From: Toxorhynchites rutilus septentrionalis
Taxonomy: Eukaryota; Arthropoda; Insecta; Diptera; Culicidae
NCBI RefSeq assembly: GCF_029784135.1
Contig: NC_073746.1
Coordinates: forward strand, 103,308,515-103,372,514
DNA: 64,000 bases
Direction of reading: 5' to 3'
Shown: positions 20,763 to 31,600 of the stretch, piece after piece
Numbering within the stretch: position 1 is the first letter of the stretch
How the letters are laid out: each line of letters begins with the position of its first letter
Program-made: the position numbers and the translations under genes
The notes under the pieces: generated by a model
What the model was told of the DNA's origin: nothing
Databases searched by the model: none
Seen by the model: the letters and a program-made list of their open reading frames with translations, nothing else

Positions 20763-21735
20763 CAGAGATGCCAGGTTTGAAGACATGTCTTAATTTTGAA
20801 CAAGGCAATATGAAATATGGTAGGACATTTCAGTATGATAGCATATTAGGAATTTTGAGAGATATCATTTCCATAACATTCTAACTTCTTCTTCTTCTTG
20901 AATGGCGTTAACGTTCCCTGTGGAACTTTTGCCGTCTCAACGTATGCATTAACTAGCGTCATTTATTAATACTTAGTTGAGATTTCCTAAGCCGAATAAC
21001 ACGCCTTAAATGTATTCTGAGGGGCAAGCTCTTGAATACGCGTGTCCACAGTGCAAGTCGGAGGAAATTTCTTTGACGAAAAATTCCCCCGACCAGAACG
21101 GGAATCGAACCCGAACACTCGGCATGATAATGTGATACGCTAACCACTCAGCCACGGGTGCACTATAAAATTCTAACTATTGGTCGTAAATATCGTCAAA
21201 AAAGTAGGGCTTTTGTCTCAGTGTCATTCGCTTGCTTTTTCATCAATGTAACTTTTTTACTTATGTTCTAAGAAATCAACGTCTCGAATTTTTGTCTAGT
21301 TTTCAACTAGCAATAATCGCACCTCGGATAAACCTCATTGGCTATCACCACTGCGCAAAACTAGTGTCGGGGTCATTCATTCGCTTTTTTCAAACTTTTC
21401 CAAGCAGAAAATCCACAAGTATATAGAATGAATTCAGCAACAAACCAACTTTTACTTCAAATTCTGAAGAACTTCAAGCGGTCTGAATATGTATTGTCTT
21501 TAGAAGACATTAACTCATTTGCGCTCGACATTTCGAATGATTGCAACATTGTATTTTTATTATTTTGGACCCATATTATACAATAGATTAACCTAGGTCT
21601 TTCAAATGACCACTTCACAGATCGAAGACTTTCCGGTTACATACCGTTTCAATGATTAGTTTTATGGATATGGCTTGAGCTACGACCAAAACTTTAAAGC
21701 TGAAATCACAGTTCCGTTTTCGTGAAAGAACTGGG
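20763..21735 (+). repeat. hAT-like dispersed repeat, copy 1 (split by a SINE)
   Basis: Begins CAGAGATGCCAGGT, a hAT-style end, and is colinear with the reverse complement of 62100-62586, including TTTCAGTATGATAGC, AAATATCGTCAAAAAAGT, and CAATAGATTAACCTAG. The match fades after about 21735, so the second end is not preserved. The SINE at 20887-21169 interrupts it. Confidence 0.65.
20887..21169 (-). mobile_element. tRNA-derived SINE with (GAA)n tail, copy 1
   Basis: Reading on the minus strand from 21163, the head GTGCACCCGTGGCTGAGTGG...TTAGCG contains an A box and GGGTTCGATTCC a B box, the polymerase III promoter. The tail ends in CATTCAAGAAGAAGAAG. ATTCTAACT flanks both ends (20878-20886, 21170-21178). 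The homologous repeat copy at 62.45 kb lacks the insert and carries a single, diverged version of that site. Nearly identical to 32707-32976. Confidence 0.85.
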
Positions 21736-22199
21736 GCGATATTCACTCAATCAACGGTATATCAAGACAATTATCATTTCTAAATTTCAAAAATTAATTA
21801 TATCTCAACATTAATTTCAATTTCAATTATCATAAAATTTAGTTTGCAATTGCGGAATATATTCTTTGTTCAACTTTATTGAAATAAACATCAAAACCTC
21901 ATTTTTCACCGTAAATAATATGGGTCATATTACATGGTCATCTTGAGGTGGTAGGAGGTCCAAAATTATCTGCGGTAAGGATAGAGGGGTAAGGAAAATG
22001 CCCATAAGAACACATAAAATAAAAAAAAAATCAAAATACGTGCACATCTAAATTCGACAGAAAAATTAAAGGAACAAAATGCGTAATCGAAATTTTAAAG
22101 TAATTTTAGACATACTGCAACTTCGTGAAAAATCGACGCGTAAAGATGGGATGTAAATTATTTTGATGTTCCAATTTTCAAGTATACAGGCAAAGGTCC
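21736..22199. other. AT-rich spacer with no recognised feature
   Basis: No credible ORF; no clear repeat boundary. Confidence 0.4.
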
Positions 22200-22560
22200 A
22201 CGTGGGGGAGAGGGAATCGAAAACCGTGATTTTCTGTCTTCAATGTGATATGTCCATATAATAAATAACTCTTGCGATGCTTGCTTATTATCCCCGTGCT
22301 CGTCGTATTGTTCTCGTGAGAGAAAGAATGAATCATGACTAACCTATCTTCAGCTGATTCTATAAAACTACGACTCTTTTCACAACACTAAATTTTAATT
22401 TTAAATTTTTTTAAATTTTTTTTCTAAAAAGTTATTAAAAAAAAAATCGATGCATTCTAAAATGACATTCAAAGTGATAAACAAGCGGATTGATTAATAT
22501 AACTCAGTAGTTCTATGTCGAAAATGCGGTCGTGTCCTAGGCAGAATCCCTCACAATTTT
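22200..22560. repeat. Partial copy of dispersed repeat family B
   Basis: Shares TATTGTTCTCG, GATTCTATAAAACTACG-like and GCGGTCGTGTC blocks with 7740-7975. Diverged and without clean ends. A fragment of family A (TTTTATCCCACTTGAAATTC to ACACGAAGCTC) follows at 22661-22745. Confidence 0.45.
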
Positions 22561-22789
22561 TTTTCCACTTGCGAAAAAAGGTGGAACTCTATTACCAAGA
22601 GCGCATATTTGATAATAAAACGGTTAATTCTCATTCGCAATTTTTATTCAAAAAATGTTTTTATCCCACTTGAAATTCCATTATCATTTTTCGCTTCACA
22701 AATCGAACACACGAAGCTCAGTGTAGTACAACTGCATTTGGCATATACTACACTGTCGTTCTACGCATTGTTGTCCAAACATTTTTGAC

Positions 22790-23446
22790 TATCACATCGT
22801 TGAAAATGTTCTTGAGAGAGTAGATGAAGTGGTAGATCTTGGCGTAGTGCTGGATCCTAAACTTTCCTTCCATTCTCATTATACCTGGACCATATCTAGG
22901 GCAAACCGACAACTTGGCTTTCTATTCAAGATTGCCAAAGATTTCAAGGAGCCGCATTGCCTAAAAGCATTGTATTGCTCACTTGTTCGCCCGATCCTGG
23001 AGAATGCATCTGCTGTTTCGGCTCCTAATGATGTCACGTGGAACCTAAGGATTGAACGAGTGCAAAAGAGGTTTGTACGGCTTGCGCTCAGAAATTTACC
23101 GTGGCGTGACCCATTGAACCTACCAGCATATGCTGACAGGTGCCGCTTGCTTGGACTTGAAACACTTGGTCGGAGACGAAAGATTCAACAAGCGACGTTT
23201 GTAGTTAAACTACTCAATGGCGATGTCGACTGCTCTTATCTCCTATCGCTTTTGGACTTTCGAGCCTCGGGTAGGATGCTGGGGGACCGATCCCTAATGC
23301 AGCCGGGATTTCATCGTACTTTGTATGGATACAACCAACCTGTTTGTGCAATGATCCGCATGTTTTCGTCCGTTGAATCAGTGTTTGAATTTGGAATGTC
23401 AACGTCACAATTTGTTAATAGTATAAGAAGACTGCATGTATTTTAA
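22790..23446 (+). pseudogene. 3' end of a Jockey-type LINE reverse transcriptase
   Basis: About 218 open codons match the region downstream of the catalytic palm in Jockey-clade elements: DLGVVLDPKLSF.SH, LGFLFKIAKDF, LKALYCSLVRPILE, RIERVQKRFVRLALR, LPWRDPLNLPAY, RCRLLGLETLGRRR, and a closing FN/F block before the stop. The catalytic part is missing, so this is a 5'-truncated insertion. A tail rich in AATAATAAAGAATAATG follows the stop. The frame is intact, which suggests a moderately young insertion. Confidence 0.82.
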
Positions 23447-23755
23447 AACGTGATAGATTATTCATTAAGATTATTTCTGTCAGATGAATCAAATAATAAT
23501 AAAGAATAATGTTTCAAAATCAGCAACTGAGAAAAACGCAATCAACGTTTTCTAGCGTGTTTGTCTACCAGAAGCTTAAAGCATTTCGGTTTAGTAAAAC
23601 ACCGTTTTTTATGAGCAGTAAACTATTGTTTATTTAAATACGAAAAGTTCACCTCATTTGGATCAATCAAGCTTGATTACGGGTTTTAAAAATAAATGGT
23701 AGGACAGTTATGCTTAGAATATTAACATGGGACAATTGAATTTGGCGTTGTTTAT

Positions 23756-24320
23756 TGACGTAGGACTACGTCTTTCCTTTCTATACTGGAGTGTAAGTTC
23801 AGTGTTTCGAAAACGAAAACGTTACACCGGAGCAACCAGTTTCTGAGCGTTAATACCTCCTGAACAACTGAACGAAATGATATGATAAACACTTCATTCG
23901 AAAGATAAAATGTCCATGCGTTATATGGTTGTTACTTTTTGATCCAAAAACTTTTTTCAATAGCTTTCAAAACAGGCTATTGAAATCACACCAATCGGTA
24001 GATAAGCGAGTGATGCTCGGAAAACACAGCCTTCAAAACCACGAAGCCTGGAGAAGTCGACATATCAAAAAAGATGCAAGCAGCGGGTACTTTTGTACTC
24101 GCTTGCGTTTCTGCAAATCGTAATGTTTCCCTAACACAGATTCAAAAACCATCGAGCCAGGATAAATCGGCAAAATTTCAAAATAGATGCAAGCTGCGGT
24201 TACTTTTGTACTCGCTTGCGAGATCGTACACAATGAGGAACATCCGAGATGCGATTAATGCTAATTGAAAAAAACACAAATGATTACTAAGCCAACGGCA
24301 GTCCTACGACAATCTTGCGG
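23756..24320. repeat. Partial copy of dispersed repeat family B
   Basis: Starts TTGACGTAGGACTACGTC like 7087 and the reverse complement of 53391; contains internally repeated AC(C)TTTTGTACTCGCTTGCG (about 24090 and 24205) and ends near GTCCTACGACAATCTTGCGG. Non-coding. Confidence 0.5.
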
Positions 24321-24717
24321 TTATATCATAGGTATAGTTTTTTTGTGTTTTTTCGAAAGATTATGCATAAAAACCTCGTTTTATTAAGAAAAGGTAAATT
24401 TTCCAAAAAGTATGACGGTGTCAGCCAAATCAGAATGCAGCAAAGACAACGTTGGTATTTGACTGTGAATATTATATATGAAAAACTTTTCTTTGTAAAT
24501 ATGTAGCTAAAATATATGAATCCGTGCAAAACACATATTCTTATATCAAATATGAGACTTTTTAGGGAAAAATATCTATCTGCTTCCCATTAATTTACAA
24601 AAATTTCGTACAAGTTCAAATAATTTTGAATGCTATTTACAAACATAACATAGCATAGAATGCGATTCGCATACAATATTCACATCAAGTTGCGTCAATT
24701 ATTTTCCCATGTAATTC
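24321..24717. other. AT-rich spacer with no recognised feature
   Basis: Short ORFs only, no domain recognised. Confidence 0.4.
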
Positions 24718-24720
24718 TTA

Positions 24721-24915
24721 GGCTAAGGTGACATTGGCTCGAAGTACGCAGGAAAAAATTTGATTGTACGATAACTGACGAAGAGAAACAAACAATTTTG
24801 TTCGATAGAACCTGGCGAATTCGAACGAAGCCAATACAACTCAATGTGGTTATTTACTTTCACTATTGCATACAATTCGTACGACCACTTTTCCGCATAC
24901 AGTGTCACTGCCGCC
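24721..24915. mobile_element. Harbinger-type MITE, copy 1 of an abutting pair
   Basis: The ends GGCTAAGGTGACATTGG and GGCGGCAGTGACACTG (right end, reverse complement) are imperfect inverted repeats. TTA flanks both sides (24718-24720, 24916-24918). The 195-bp body is non-coding. The right TTA is also the left TTA of the next copy. Confidence 0.7.
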
Positions 24916-24918
24916 TTA

Positions 24919-26114
24919 GGCTAAGGTTACTTTGGATAGGAGTACGCACGAAAATTTGATTGTACGAATAGAAACAAACAATTTTGTTCGATAGAAACAG
25001 ACGAATTCGAACGAAGCAAGGGGGAAGCAATGTAACCACACCAATACAACTCAATGTGGTTGTTTACTTTCACTATAGGGCTCTTGCTACACATACATGC
25101 AGAGCATGTGTTGGGCACACATTCGCTTGTTTACATTCGTAGTGTCTATGCAGCAGAAGCGGATTTTTATCAATCGGCGTTCTTGTAGATGATTTAAATA
25201 GAGTTACGGTCATTCTAATAGTGCATAGAGCTAACATGAACTTTGTGAAACAGTTAGGCAAGCTATTTTATGAACAAGAGTTTTTGTGTAACGCATATTA
25301 TTTAGTTTACTAGCACCTATTTCGCGATGTTCATTGAGCGACTCTCCCATTAGATTGGAATCGAAAAATTGGCAGAAAAAGGATTATCAACATTTTCGCA
25401 CCTAGATCAAAGTCACAGAGTCTCGAGCTCACGTTTGAATGCTTCCTTGTATTTCCATGAATTGGTCAATCGATGGATTTTTTCCGTTTCCGATAAATTT
25501 TCTTATAAACGTATTTAGCTTCTCCGCAGAGCATTCGGGTACTCGGAAATCATATCTGAGAGTTGGTTGATATTTCAGGCTGAAAATGTCCTTAATTTCA
25601 ACATAATCAACTGCTTTTTTGGCGGAACTAGCCGCCGATTAAGGATATCTGCACACGAATATTCATTATAGTTTATTCTTTCACGAGACCAGCAAAAAGC
25701 TTAAAACCTAAATGGGAGCACACTTCACCTAATCCGGCTATACAATCGCAATGTGCAGTTTGCACTATTTCTGTGAAAATTTTTGAATAATCAATCTGCT
25801 TCCATTGATATGAATCATGGCCAAAACAGAAATTTCTATTTTTCCCCGTGTGTATGGCTTTGACGCTAAAAGTAAATATTTTTATGTGAAGAAACATATA
25901 TTCGCATGTTATTCATATAGATTAGCGCGTAATCTTTATAACTATTTCGCTAAAATAATTATTTAAACAAAGCTCAATCTTGTCGCTCCATATAATTCCT
26001 ATGGAGCGATCACTTTTGCCTGCCCAACAGATCACTAATACATATGCACGCTGCAAGCGCCCTATTGCATACAATTCGTACGATCACTTCTCTGCATCCA
26101 GTGTCACCGCCGCC
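24919..26114. mobile_element. Harbinger-type MITE, copy 2, interrupted by a 985-bp element
   Basis: A 211-bp MITE closely matching copy 1, split into 24919-25077 and 26063-26114. It shares the TTA at 24916-24918 with copy 1 and ends at TTA 26115-26117. Copy 1 shows the continuous sequence CACTATTGCATACAATTCG at the place where copy 2 is interrupted. Confidence 0.72.
25078..26062. mobile_element. Nested 985-bp non-coding TIR element (GGGC ends)
   Basis: The ends GGGCTCTTGC and GGGCGCTTGC (reverse complement) match, and a further inverted match (ACATACATGCA...TGTTGGGCA versus GTGCATATGTA...TGTTGGGCA) extends about 45 bp inward. TA or TAT is duplicated at the insertion point, as judged against MITE copy 1. 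No ORF above about 75 codons; non-autonomous. Tc1/mariner or a related TA-inserting group is possible but not established. Confidence 0.62.
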
Positions 26115-26117
26115 TTA

Positions 26118-26420
26118 TGGAAACATTCGCATACACCCGCAACGGCAAGTTCGCCATTGGCAAAATAAGTTCAAGAGAATAGTTGACGAAACGGTGACGG
26201 GACGTTGTATGTGTAGCACACTTAAGTGTGCATAAATGACGAAACAATTTTGACAGCTGAAATAAATTTCCCAACGTTTGCTAATCAACTTGGGTTACCT
26301 TTTCGCTAACGGCACATTCGCGTGTTTGTTTTGATAGAAATCTGATATGATCGACATTTCAAGGGAGTGCCAAAATAAAACGTAAAATCCTGCTGTTTCG
26401 TAAGTCGGAAAACTGCAAGT
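26118..26420 (+). other. 5' flank of the GNL1-like gene
   Basis: The first 110 nt contain a decayed MITE end (see 11527-11711). The remainder should hold the promoter and 5' UTR; no TATA box stands out and no transcription start can be fixed from the sequence. Confidence 0.4.
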
Positions 26421-28391
26421 ATGCCCCAAGGAAGAAGAAAGGTTCCGTTCAGCGGAAAACAGAAGAAGCAACAGCTTCTGGTTAAGAAACAGGCCAAATG
26501 TAAGTTTGCACAAAGGGTTGTCATTAACATCCGGATGAGAGCTGTGCTTCTGCATCACATTTTCACCACAATTTATCCTCCAGCGAGCACTTCCCATAAC
26601 ATCATTCGAAAGCTGCACGATGAGGAATCAAGCGATGTCAGCGAAGATAGCGATATTCCAAAGTCATTTCCTGATAACGTGGAAAAAATTAATATGCAAC
26701 CCATGAAGGATCCCCGCAGTAAAACCAACCGGTTCGTGCTGCAATTTCAACGCGAGACGGGCAAGCAACTCCGTGAGCTGAAGGAGGAAGCCAGAAATGC
26801 ACTTGTGCCGTGCAGCGAAGAGGAAATGGAACTGGGGGACAACTACTTCGTGGGATACGATTTTCCTAAGCGACCGAAATGGACCTTCGAGATGTCCAAG
26901 GAGCAATTGGATGCTAACGAGAACCGGTACTTTTTTGTAAGCGACACAATTTTGCTTTGAAAAATTTTGATAAAACAAAAATTTGCGTTACAGAAATACA
27001 TCACATATCTTGAGAAGACTCACTACGATGACATGAAATCGTTAAGTTTCTGCGAGCTAAATTTGGAGACCTGGCGTCAACTGTGGCGTGTGCTTGAACT
27101 GTCTGAAATGGTGCTTGTGATTGTGGATGCGCGATTTCCGGTAAACTGTGGAACATTTTGGACAGTAACGATACTAACAATAGTCTTTTTTTAGACCCTA
27201 ATGTTCCCACCCTCGTTATACCACTACGTGACGGAGGATGTGGGTAAGCGCATGATTTTAGTAATGAACAAGGTAGACCTTGTCGAACCTGAAGTAGTGC
27301 TTGCTTGGAAGCGCTACTTCGAGGAGAAATACAGAGATATCAAGATTGTGCTTTTCACGTCTTATCCTTCGTACAACTTGCGTGGCAAGCGAGAGAATAG
27401 TCAAGGTCTGAAAATACGTCGCCGCAAAGGTCGAATGCGTATGGCTGCCGAAGGTGCTCAACAGATCTATAACATCTGTCAGGAGTACGCAGGCAACGAC
27501 GTCGACCTGAGCTCGTGGCAGCAGAAAATCCTCGAAGAGAGAAGTGCTCCCATGGACATAGACGGAGAGGATGACGAACCAGTGGAGTCAGAAGGGGTTC
27601 ACGAGGAGGAAAAAGATTTCTCGTTCGAGGAATTAGTAAGATTCAAAAATGGTGTGCTAACCATTGGATGCGTAGGGTTTCCTAATGTGGGAAAATCATC
27701 TCTCCTCAACGCAGTAATGGGCAAAAAGGTCGTTTCGGTCAGCAGAACACCGGGTCATACGAAACATTTTCAGACAATATTCCTCACGAACACGGTTCGT
27801 TTGTGTGACTGTCCCGGCCTGGTGTTTCCATCTTCCATCCCGAGAAGGCTTCAAGTGCTGATGGGAAGTTATCCAATTGCCCAACTTCGTGAACCGTACG
27901 CATCGATTAGATATCTAGCCGAGCGTCTGGATCTACCAACTCTACTCAACATGAAGCATCCGGAAAATGATGCGAGCGGAGGCTGGTCTGCGCTCGATAT
28001 ATCTGATGCGTGGGCAATTAAGCGGGGCTTCCTAACTGCGAAGACAGCAAGGCCTGATACATACCGCGCTGCCAACAGCATTCTGCGAATGGCTTTGGAC
28101 GGGAAGATTTCACTCTCCTTGAAACCAATTGGATTTCATCGGATGCGCGAAAGTTTGCGGAACGATCCGGAACTGGCACTCATCAGTCAAATCCAAGCCC
28201 TGTCTGATAACAGCACAAAAGAGGATGATGATGACTACCTGTCGGACACCGATACGGAAGATATTGCAGGCGCCGCGAGCAACGATGCCGACAATGAGGA
28301 GGATGAGGAGGGTAATTCGATGCTGTCTCCCGTCAGCTCCAGCACGGCTATGGCCAATCCCTTCTCCTTGCTCAGCGGCAGTCCGGAATGA
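26421..28391 (+). CDS. GNL1-like circularly permuted GTPase (four exons)
   Basis: Exons 26421-26499, 26584-26936, 26994-27140 and 27195-28391 give 591 residues, close to human GNL1 (about 607). The first intron (26500-26583, GTAAGT...CCTCCAG, 84 nt) is a multiple of three and could be read through, but its translation is unlike the family, so I splice it. The motif order is circularly permuted as in the YlqF/YawG family: NKVD (G4, residues 218-221) precedes GFPNVGKSS (G1, from 354), SRTPGHTKHFQT (G2 region) and DCPGL (G3, 398-402). KRPKWTFEMSKEQL and LNLETWRQLWRVLE are characteristic of GNL1 rather than LSG1. The N-terminus is basic, the C-terminus acidic and ends NPFSLL. It binds GTP; relatives act in ribosome assembly, and the exact role of insect GNL1 is less clear. 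It is the one conserved housekeeping-type gene in this window. Confidence 0.94.
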
Positions 28392-28593
28392 ATGACGCGC
28401 CTGCGAGAATAGAAGTTTTATCAGCATTTTTTACCTATACGCTTTTCATATTTTATGGAACCAATGAAGTGATTACATCGTGGTACGAATACTGAGAGGT
28501 AGCACCAGTTTGTTATACATATATATATATTGTTGTTTCACCGTTTGTAAGTCTCTATGCATTTCTATAGAAAGAACACTATTTTGCTCATGC

Positions 28594-28599
28594 AATAAA
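28594..28599 (+). terminator. Polyadenylation signal AATAAA of the GNL1-like gene
   Basis: AATAAA about 200 nt after the stop codon, directly upstream of a LINE stub that inserted at 28628. Confidence 0.65.
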
Positions 28600-28627
28600 A
28601 TTTAAAGCTCGCACAGAATGTCGTTTT

Positions 28628-28671
28628 CTTTATTTTTGAGACTTTCAGCCTCCTAGGCTGGTTCGTCTCAG
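28628..28671 (-). mobile_element. 44-bp LINE stub with 13-bp target-site duplication
   Basis: AGAATGTCGTTTT occurs at 28615-28627 and 28672-28684. The 44 bp between them read on the minus strand as GACGAACCAGCCTAGGAGGC, then TGAAAGTCTC and a short A-rich AATAAAG tail: an extremely 5'-truncated LINE 3' end. The window's first 22 bases contain a related GGCTGGTTCGACTCAG, so the parent family is present elsewhere. The insertion lies just past the GNL1 polyadenylation signal. Confidence 0.75.
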
Positions 28672-28684
28672 AGAATGTCGTTTT

Positions 28685-29089
28685 GTTTGTGTCCATATCA
28701 AACGTCCATTGCTATCCAGCATATTGGAGAAGCGTTTCTATTGTTCTTCGCCAAGATGTACTATGAGACAGTTCACTCGTGCAAATGGAAATCTAGAATC
28801 GGTACTTTTTTTTGTCCAGTACAACACTCAGTGATTTTGGAATCTATGGAAGCAGTATGTTTACTAAGTGAAGCAAAACATGGCAACAACGCGGGACTGA
28901 AAGTAGTATGACCAGTTGCTGGCCAAATTCAACGGGGTTATACAAGAGAACGGTTATACATAAACGAACTTCTAAACAAAAGTGTATTACCGTTCATTTG
29001 GTTTCATCGGAGGCTCGTGGGCAACCGTGTCATCGAGAGCTTACTGAAGGAGGTACCAGATCTTTGGTTATGCAAACATTGGTAAAATC
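28685..29089. other. Spacer with no recognised feature
   Basis: Short ORFs without recognisable domains. Confidence 0.4.
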
Positions 29090-29342
29090 TGGATCAACAT
29101 GTCAAAAGGGCCTATCTTCTTTGATCGATTCTCTTCATCTACATTCTCTTTCATTAATAACTAAGCAGTAACAGCATTTCCTTATGTGTTCGATGATATG
29201 AGAAGTGTGAAAGGGAATCTCGTTTATCAAACTACATGGCAAAACTGGAGTAATATCTGTCTGAAAGGCCGTGGTTATCGGAAGAGAAAGTCGCCCAAGA
29301 GAATCGATCAAAGAAGATAGGCCCTTTTGACATGTTGATCTA
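29090..29342. repeat. Foldback element with about 43-bp inverted repeats
   Basis: GATCAACATGTCAAAAGGGC...ATCTTCTTTGATCGATTC at 29090-29133 recurs as its exact reverse complement at 29300-29342. The spacer of about 165 bp is non-coding; both arms translate to the same short peptide on opposite strands, which explains the paired small ORFs. No convincing target duplication. Confidence 0.7.
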
Positions 29343-29354
29343 GAAATGTACATA

Positions 29355-30705
29355 TTGGGTTGGCGAAAAAGAAATGTCGTATATTGTCAATATATGGCAA
29401 CACTTAAACATGTCTTGTGCGGGGCTCTGGCAACCCTATCCCATCCAATGCAAATTGAGCGTAGGCAGCATAAAACAGGGCTCGCGCTTAGGGGGCTCAC
29501 GTATTGTTTAATGTTTGGAGTCATATATGTTAATATTTGATTACGTTGGATAGTTTTTTTTTGGCAAGCGATGTTTGGATACCCATCCGGAAGCTTTCTT
29601 GACGATTTGCAATTCAAATCACAGCCGAAGAATCGCGCGGAGCACTTCATTTTGAATTTTAGGTTATGATTTCTATGCTCATGATTTTCTATGCTGGCTA
29701 CTGAAAGGCGGCCATCTTAGCAATCCTTTGGTCTTGTGTTGTACTTACCGCATCGGATCATACTATACGGCTATTTAAAGACGACAATCTGTGCTACAAG
29801 TGTCGTTTTGACAGTGTTGTGATGGTCCTTCTCAGTTTCAAGTTATAGCGCGTCAAAGATGGAGTTCATCAAGCAAGAAATTCGCCATATTTTACGTTTT
29901 TACTACCTGCGAGGTAAAACTGCAACGAAGGCGGCCGAAAAAAATCGTGTAGTTTATGAACCCGATACTCTAACGATTCGCACAGCACAGCGTTGGTTTG
30001 ATCGATTTCGTTCTGGTGTAGTGGTTGTCGAAGATACACCTCGTACTGGTAGGCCAATCGTCGTGAAAACCGATAAAATCGTTGAAATCATCCAAGTAGA
30101 CCGGCATGTGAGCACTCGCTCGATTGGCCAGAACTGGGTATAGACCATAAAACCGTTTGGAACCATTTGCAGAAGATTGGATTCCTAAAAAAAGCTAGAT
30201 GTATGGGTGCCACACGAGTTGACGCAAAAAAATCTTTTAGACCGAATCAACGCCTGCGATGCACTGCTGAAACGGAACGAACTCGACCCATTTTTGAAGA
30301 AGATGGTGACAGGTGATGAAAAGTGGATCACGTACGACAACCTAAAGCGAAAAAAGTCGTGGTCGAAGCGCGGCGAACCGGCCCAAACTATCGCCAAACC
30401 CGGATTGACGGCCAGGAAGGTTTTGCTGTGTGTTTGGTGGGATTGGAAGGGAATCATCCACTATGAGCTGCTCAACTATGGCCAGACTCTCAACTCGGTT
30501 CTCTACTGTGAGCAGCTTGACCGTTTGAAGCAGGTAATTGACCAGAAACGACCAGAAATGATCAATAGGAATGATGTTATTTTCCACCAGGACAACGCTC
30601 GACCTCACACATCTTTGATGACCCGCCAGAAGCTACGGGAGCTCGGATGGGATGTCTTATTGCACCCACCGTATAGTCCGGGCCTGGCTCCAAGTGATTA
30701 TCATC
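29355..30705 (+). mobile_element. Defective mariner element, 3' end missing
   Basis: The left end TTGGGTTGGCGAAAAAGAAA follows a TA (29353-29354), the typical mariner end and target. The transposase runs from 29859. Sequence homology stops abruptly at about 30705, where an RTE-type LINE fragment on the other strand begins; no right inverted repeat was found before 31600. Confidence 0.85.
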
Positions 30706-30719
30706 ACGACTTTCATTGA
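29859..30719 (+). pseudogene. mariner transposase, two frameshifts and C-terminal truncation
   Basis: The N-terminal part (29859-30143) has the paired helix-turn-helix region ending HVSTRSIG. A one-base loss near 30133 and a second slip near 30190 separate it from the catalytic part (30207-30719), which holds VTGDEKW (first Asp), HQDNARPHT (second Asp) and SPGLAPSDYH (third Asp). I count 34 residues between the second and third Asp, the D34D spacing of mariner. All three catalytic residues remain, but the frameshifts and the loss of everything after SDYH make the protein non-functional. Confidence 0.88.
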
Positions 30720-31176
30720 CTATGCGTCTTTGAATTTCACAGCTGTTGTTGTTGTCGGTTATCAACGAGCCAAGGTGAACAAATTCCTCTACCAACTGGA
30801 GCTCCTCGCCTTCGACCACAAAACTACTACCAAGAAGAATTCTGTTGCGATCAGTCTTTCTTGCTATCATGTATTTAGTCTTGAACGCATTAATCCTAAG
30901 GTCAATCAGTTCTGCTTCGTGTTCCAGTCGTGTATACAAGTCCGCTACCGTCACATGTGTTTCTTCGATTACGTCCACATCGTCGGCGAAGCAGATAAAC
31001 TGAACTTGTTGAAAATTGTGCCCCATGAAGCCCGCTCTCCGCATAAACCTCTTTTTAGATTCCTCGCTGGCACGAATACAGTGATCAGTCGCTACTGACA
31101 TGGGGAACAGACGCTGTTTTGAGCCGCACCTCCATGGTGAACAGACGCTCGGATAGGCCCCCTTCCCTGTCAGCAT
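30706..31176 (-). pseudogene. RTE-type LINE reverse transcriptase fragment
   Basis: On the minus strand the translation includes FICFADDVDVI (motif C, FADD), LRINAFKTKYMIAR, and FVHLGSLITDNNNSCEIQRR, the palm-to-thumb region of RTE elements such as the mosquito JAM type. Both ends are cut; the 3' side abuts the truncated mariner. Upstream (31100-31340) lies further repeat-like sequence containing TACTCGTACCCCAGC that I could not assign. Confidence 0.75.
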
Positions 31177-31600
31177 ACGACCAAGATCCCATCGGGATTG
31201 GTTACCCGATCTTCTCTATGGTTACTCGTACCCCAGCTGGCACCACTGGGAGGTAGGGATAGGAGTTACTGGACAGGAAGCTAAGGACCACGAATGGGGT
31301 CCATTTTATGCCTGCAGGTACGCGAAGTACCGATGGAACGCTATCTGTGTGATAGAGATATTGAATGTATCAATTTCTCGATTCGATTTACATTATAGGG
31401 CCCAAAGTTTCAGAATGAGATCATCCAATTGCCAACCTGTACAGAAGAAATTTCATTATGATCACGACACAAACTTCGCTTCCAATGCCATCCGGCTATA
31501 CCCCAAATCTACATGAACATATGCTGTGAAATAAATAGACAGGGCTTTCGAACAAAGTTTCAATTAAAACAATCGATAGTACTTGAAGTGTTTTTATCGA
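31177..31600. other. Spacer and 3' flank of the THAP-ZAD-C2H2 gene
   Basis: Repeat-like up to about 31340, then AT-rich. A minus-strand AATAAA for the adjacent gene is not obvious; AAATAAA-like sequence lies in inverse orientation near 31533. Confidence 0.4.

Noticed and set aside
21085..21163. tRNA-like sequence with A and B boxes on the minus strand (also 32900-32976 and 10303-10380)
   Set aside because: Part of longer retrotransposed units with target-site duplications and tails; no proper acceptor stem or anticodon arm can be closed, so these are SINE heads, not tRNA genes.
26421..28391. Identification as LSG1 rather than GNL1
   Set aside because: Both share the circularly permuted GTPase fold, but the N-terminal block, the WTFEMSKEQL and ETWRQLWRVLE segments and the acidic NPFxLL end match GNL1; the LSG1-specific N-terminus is absent.
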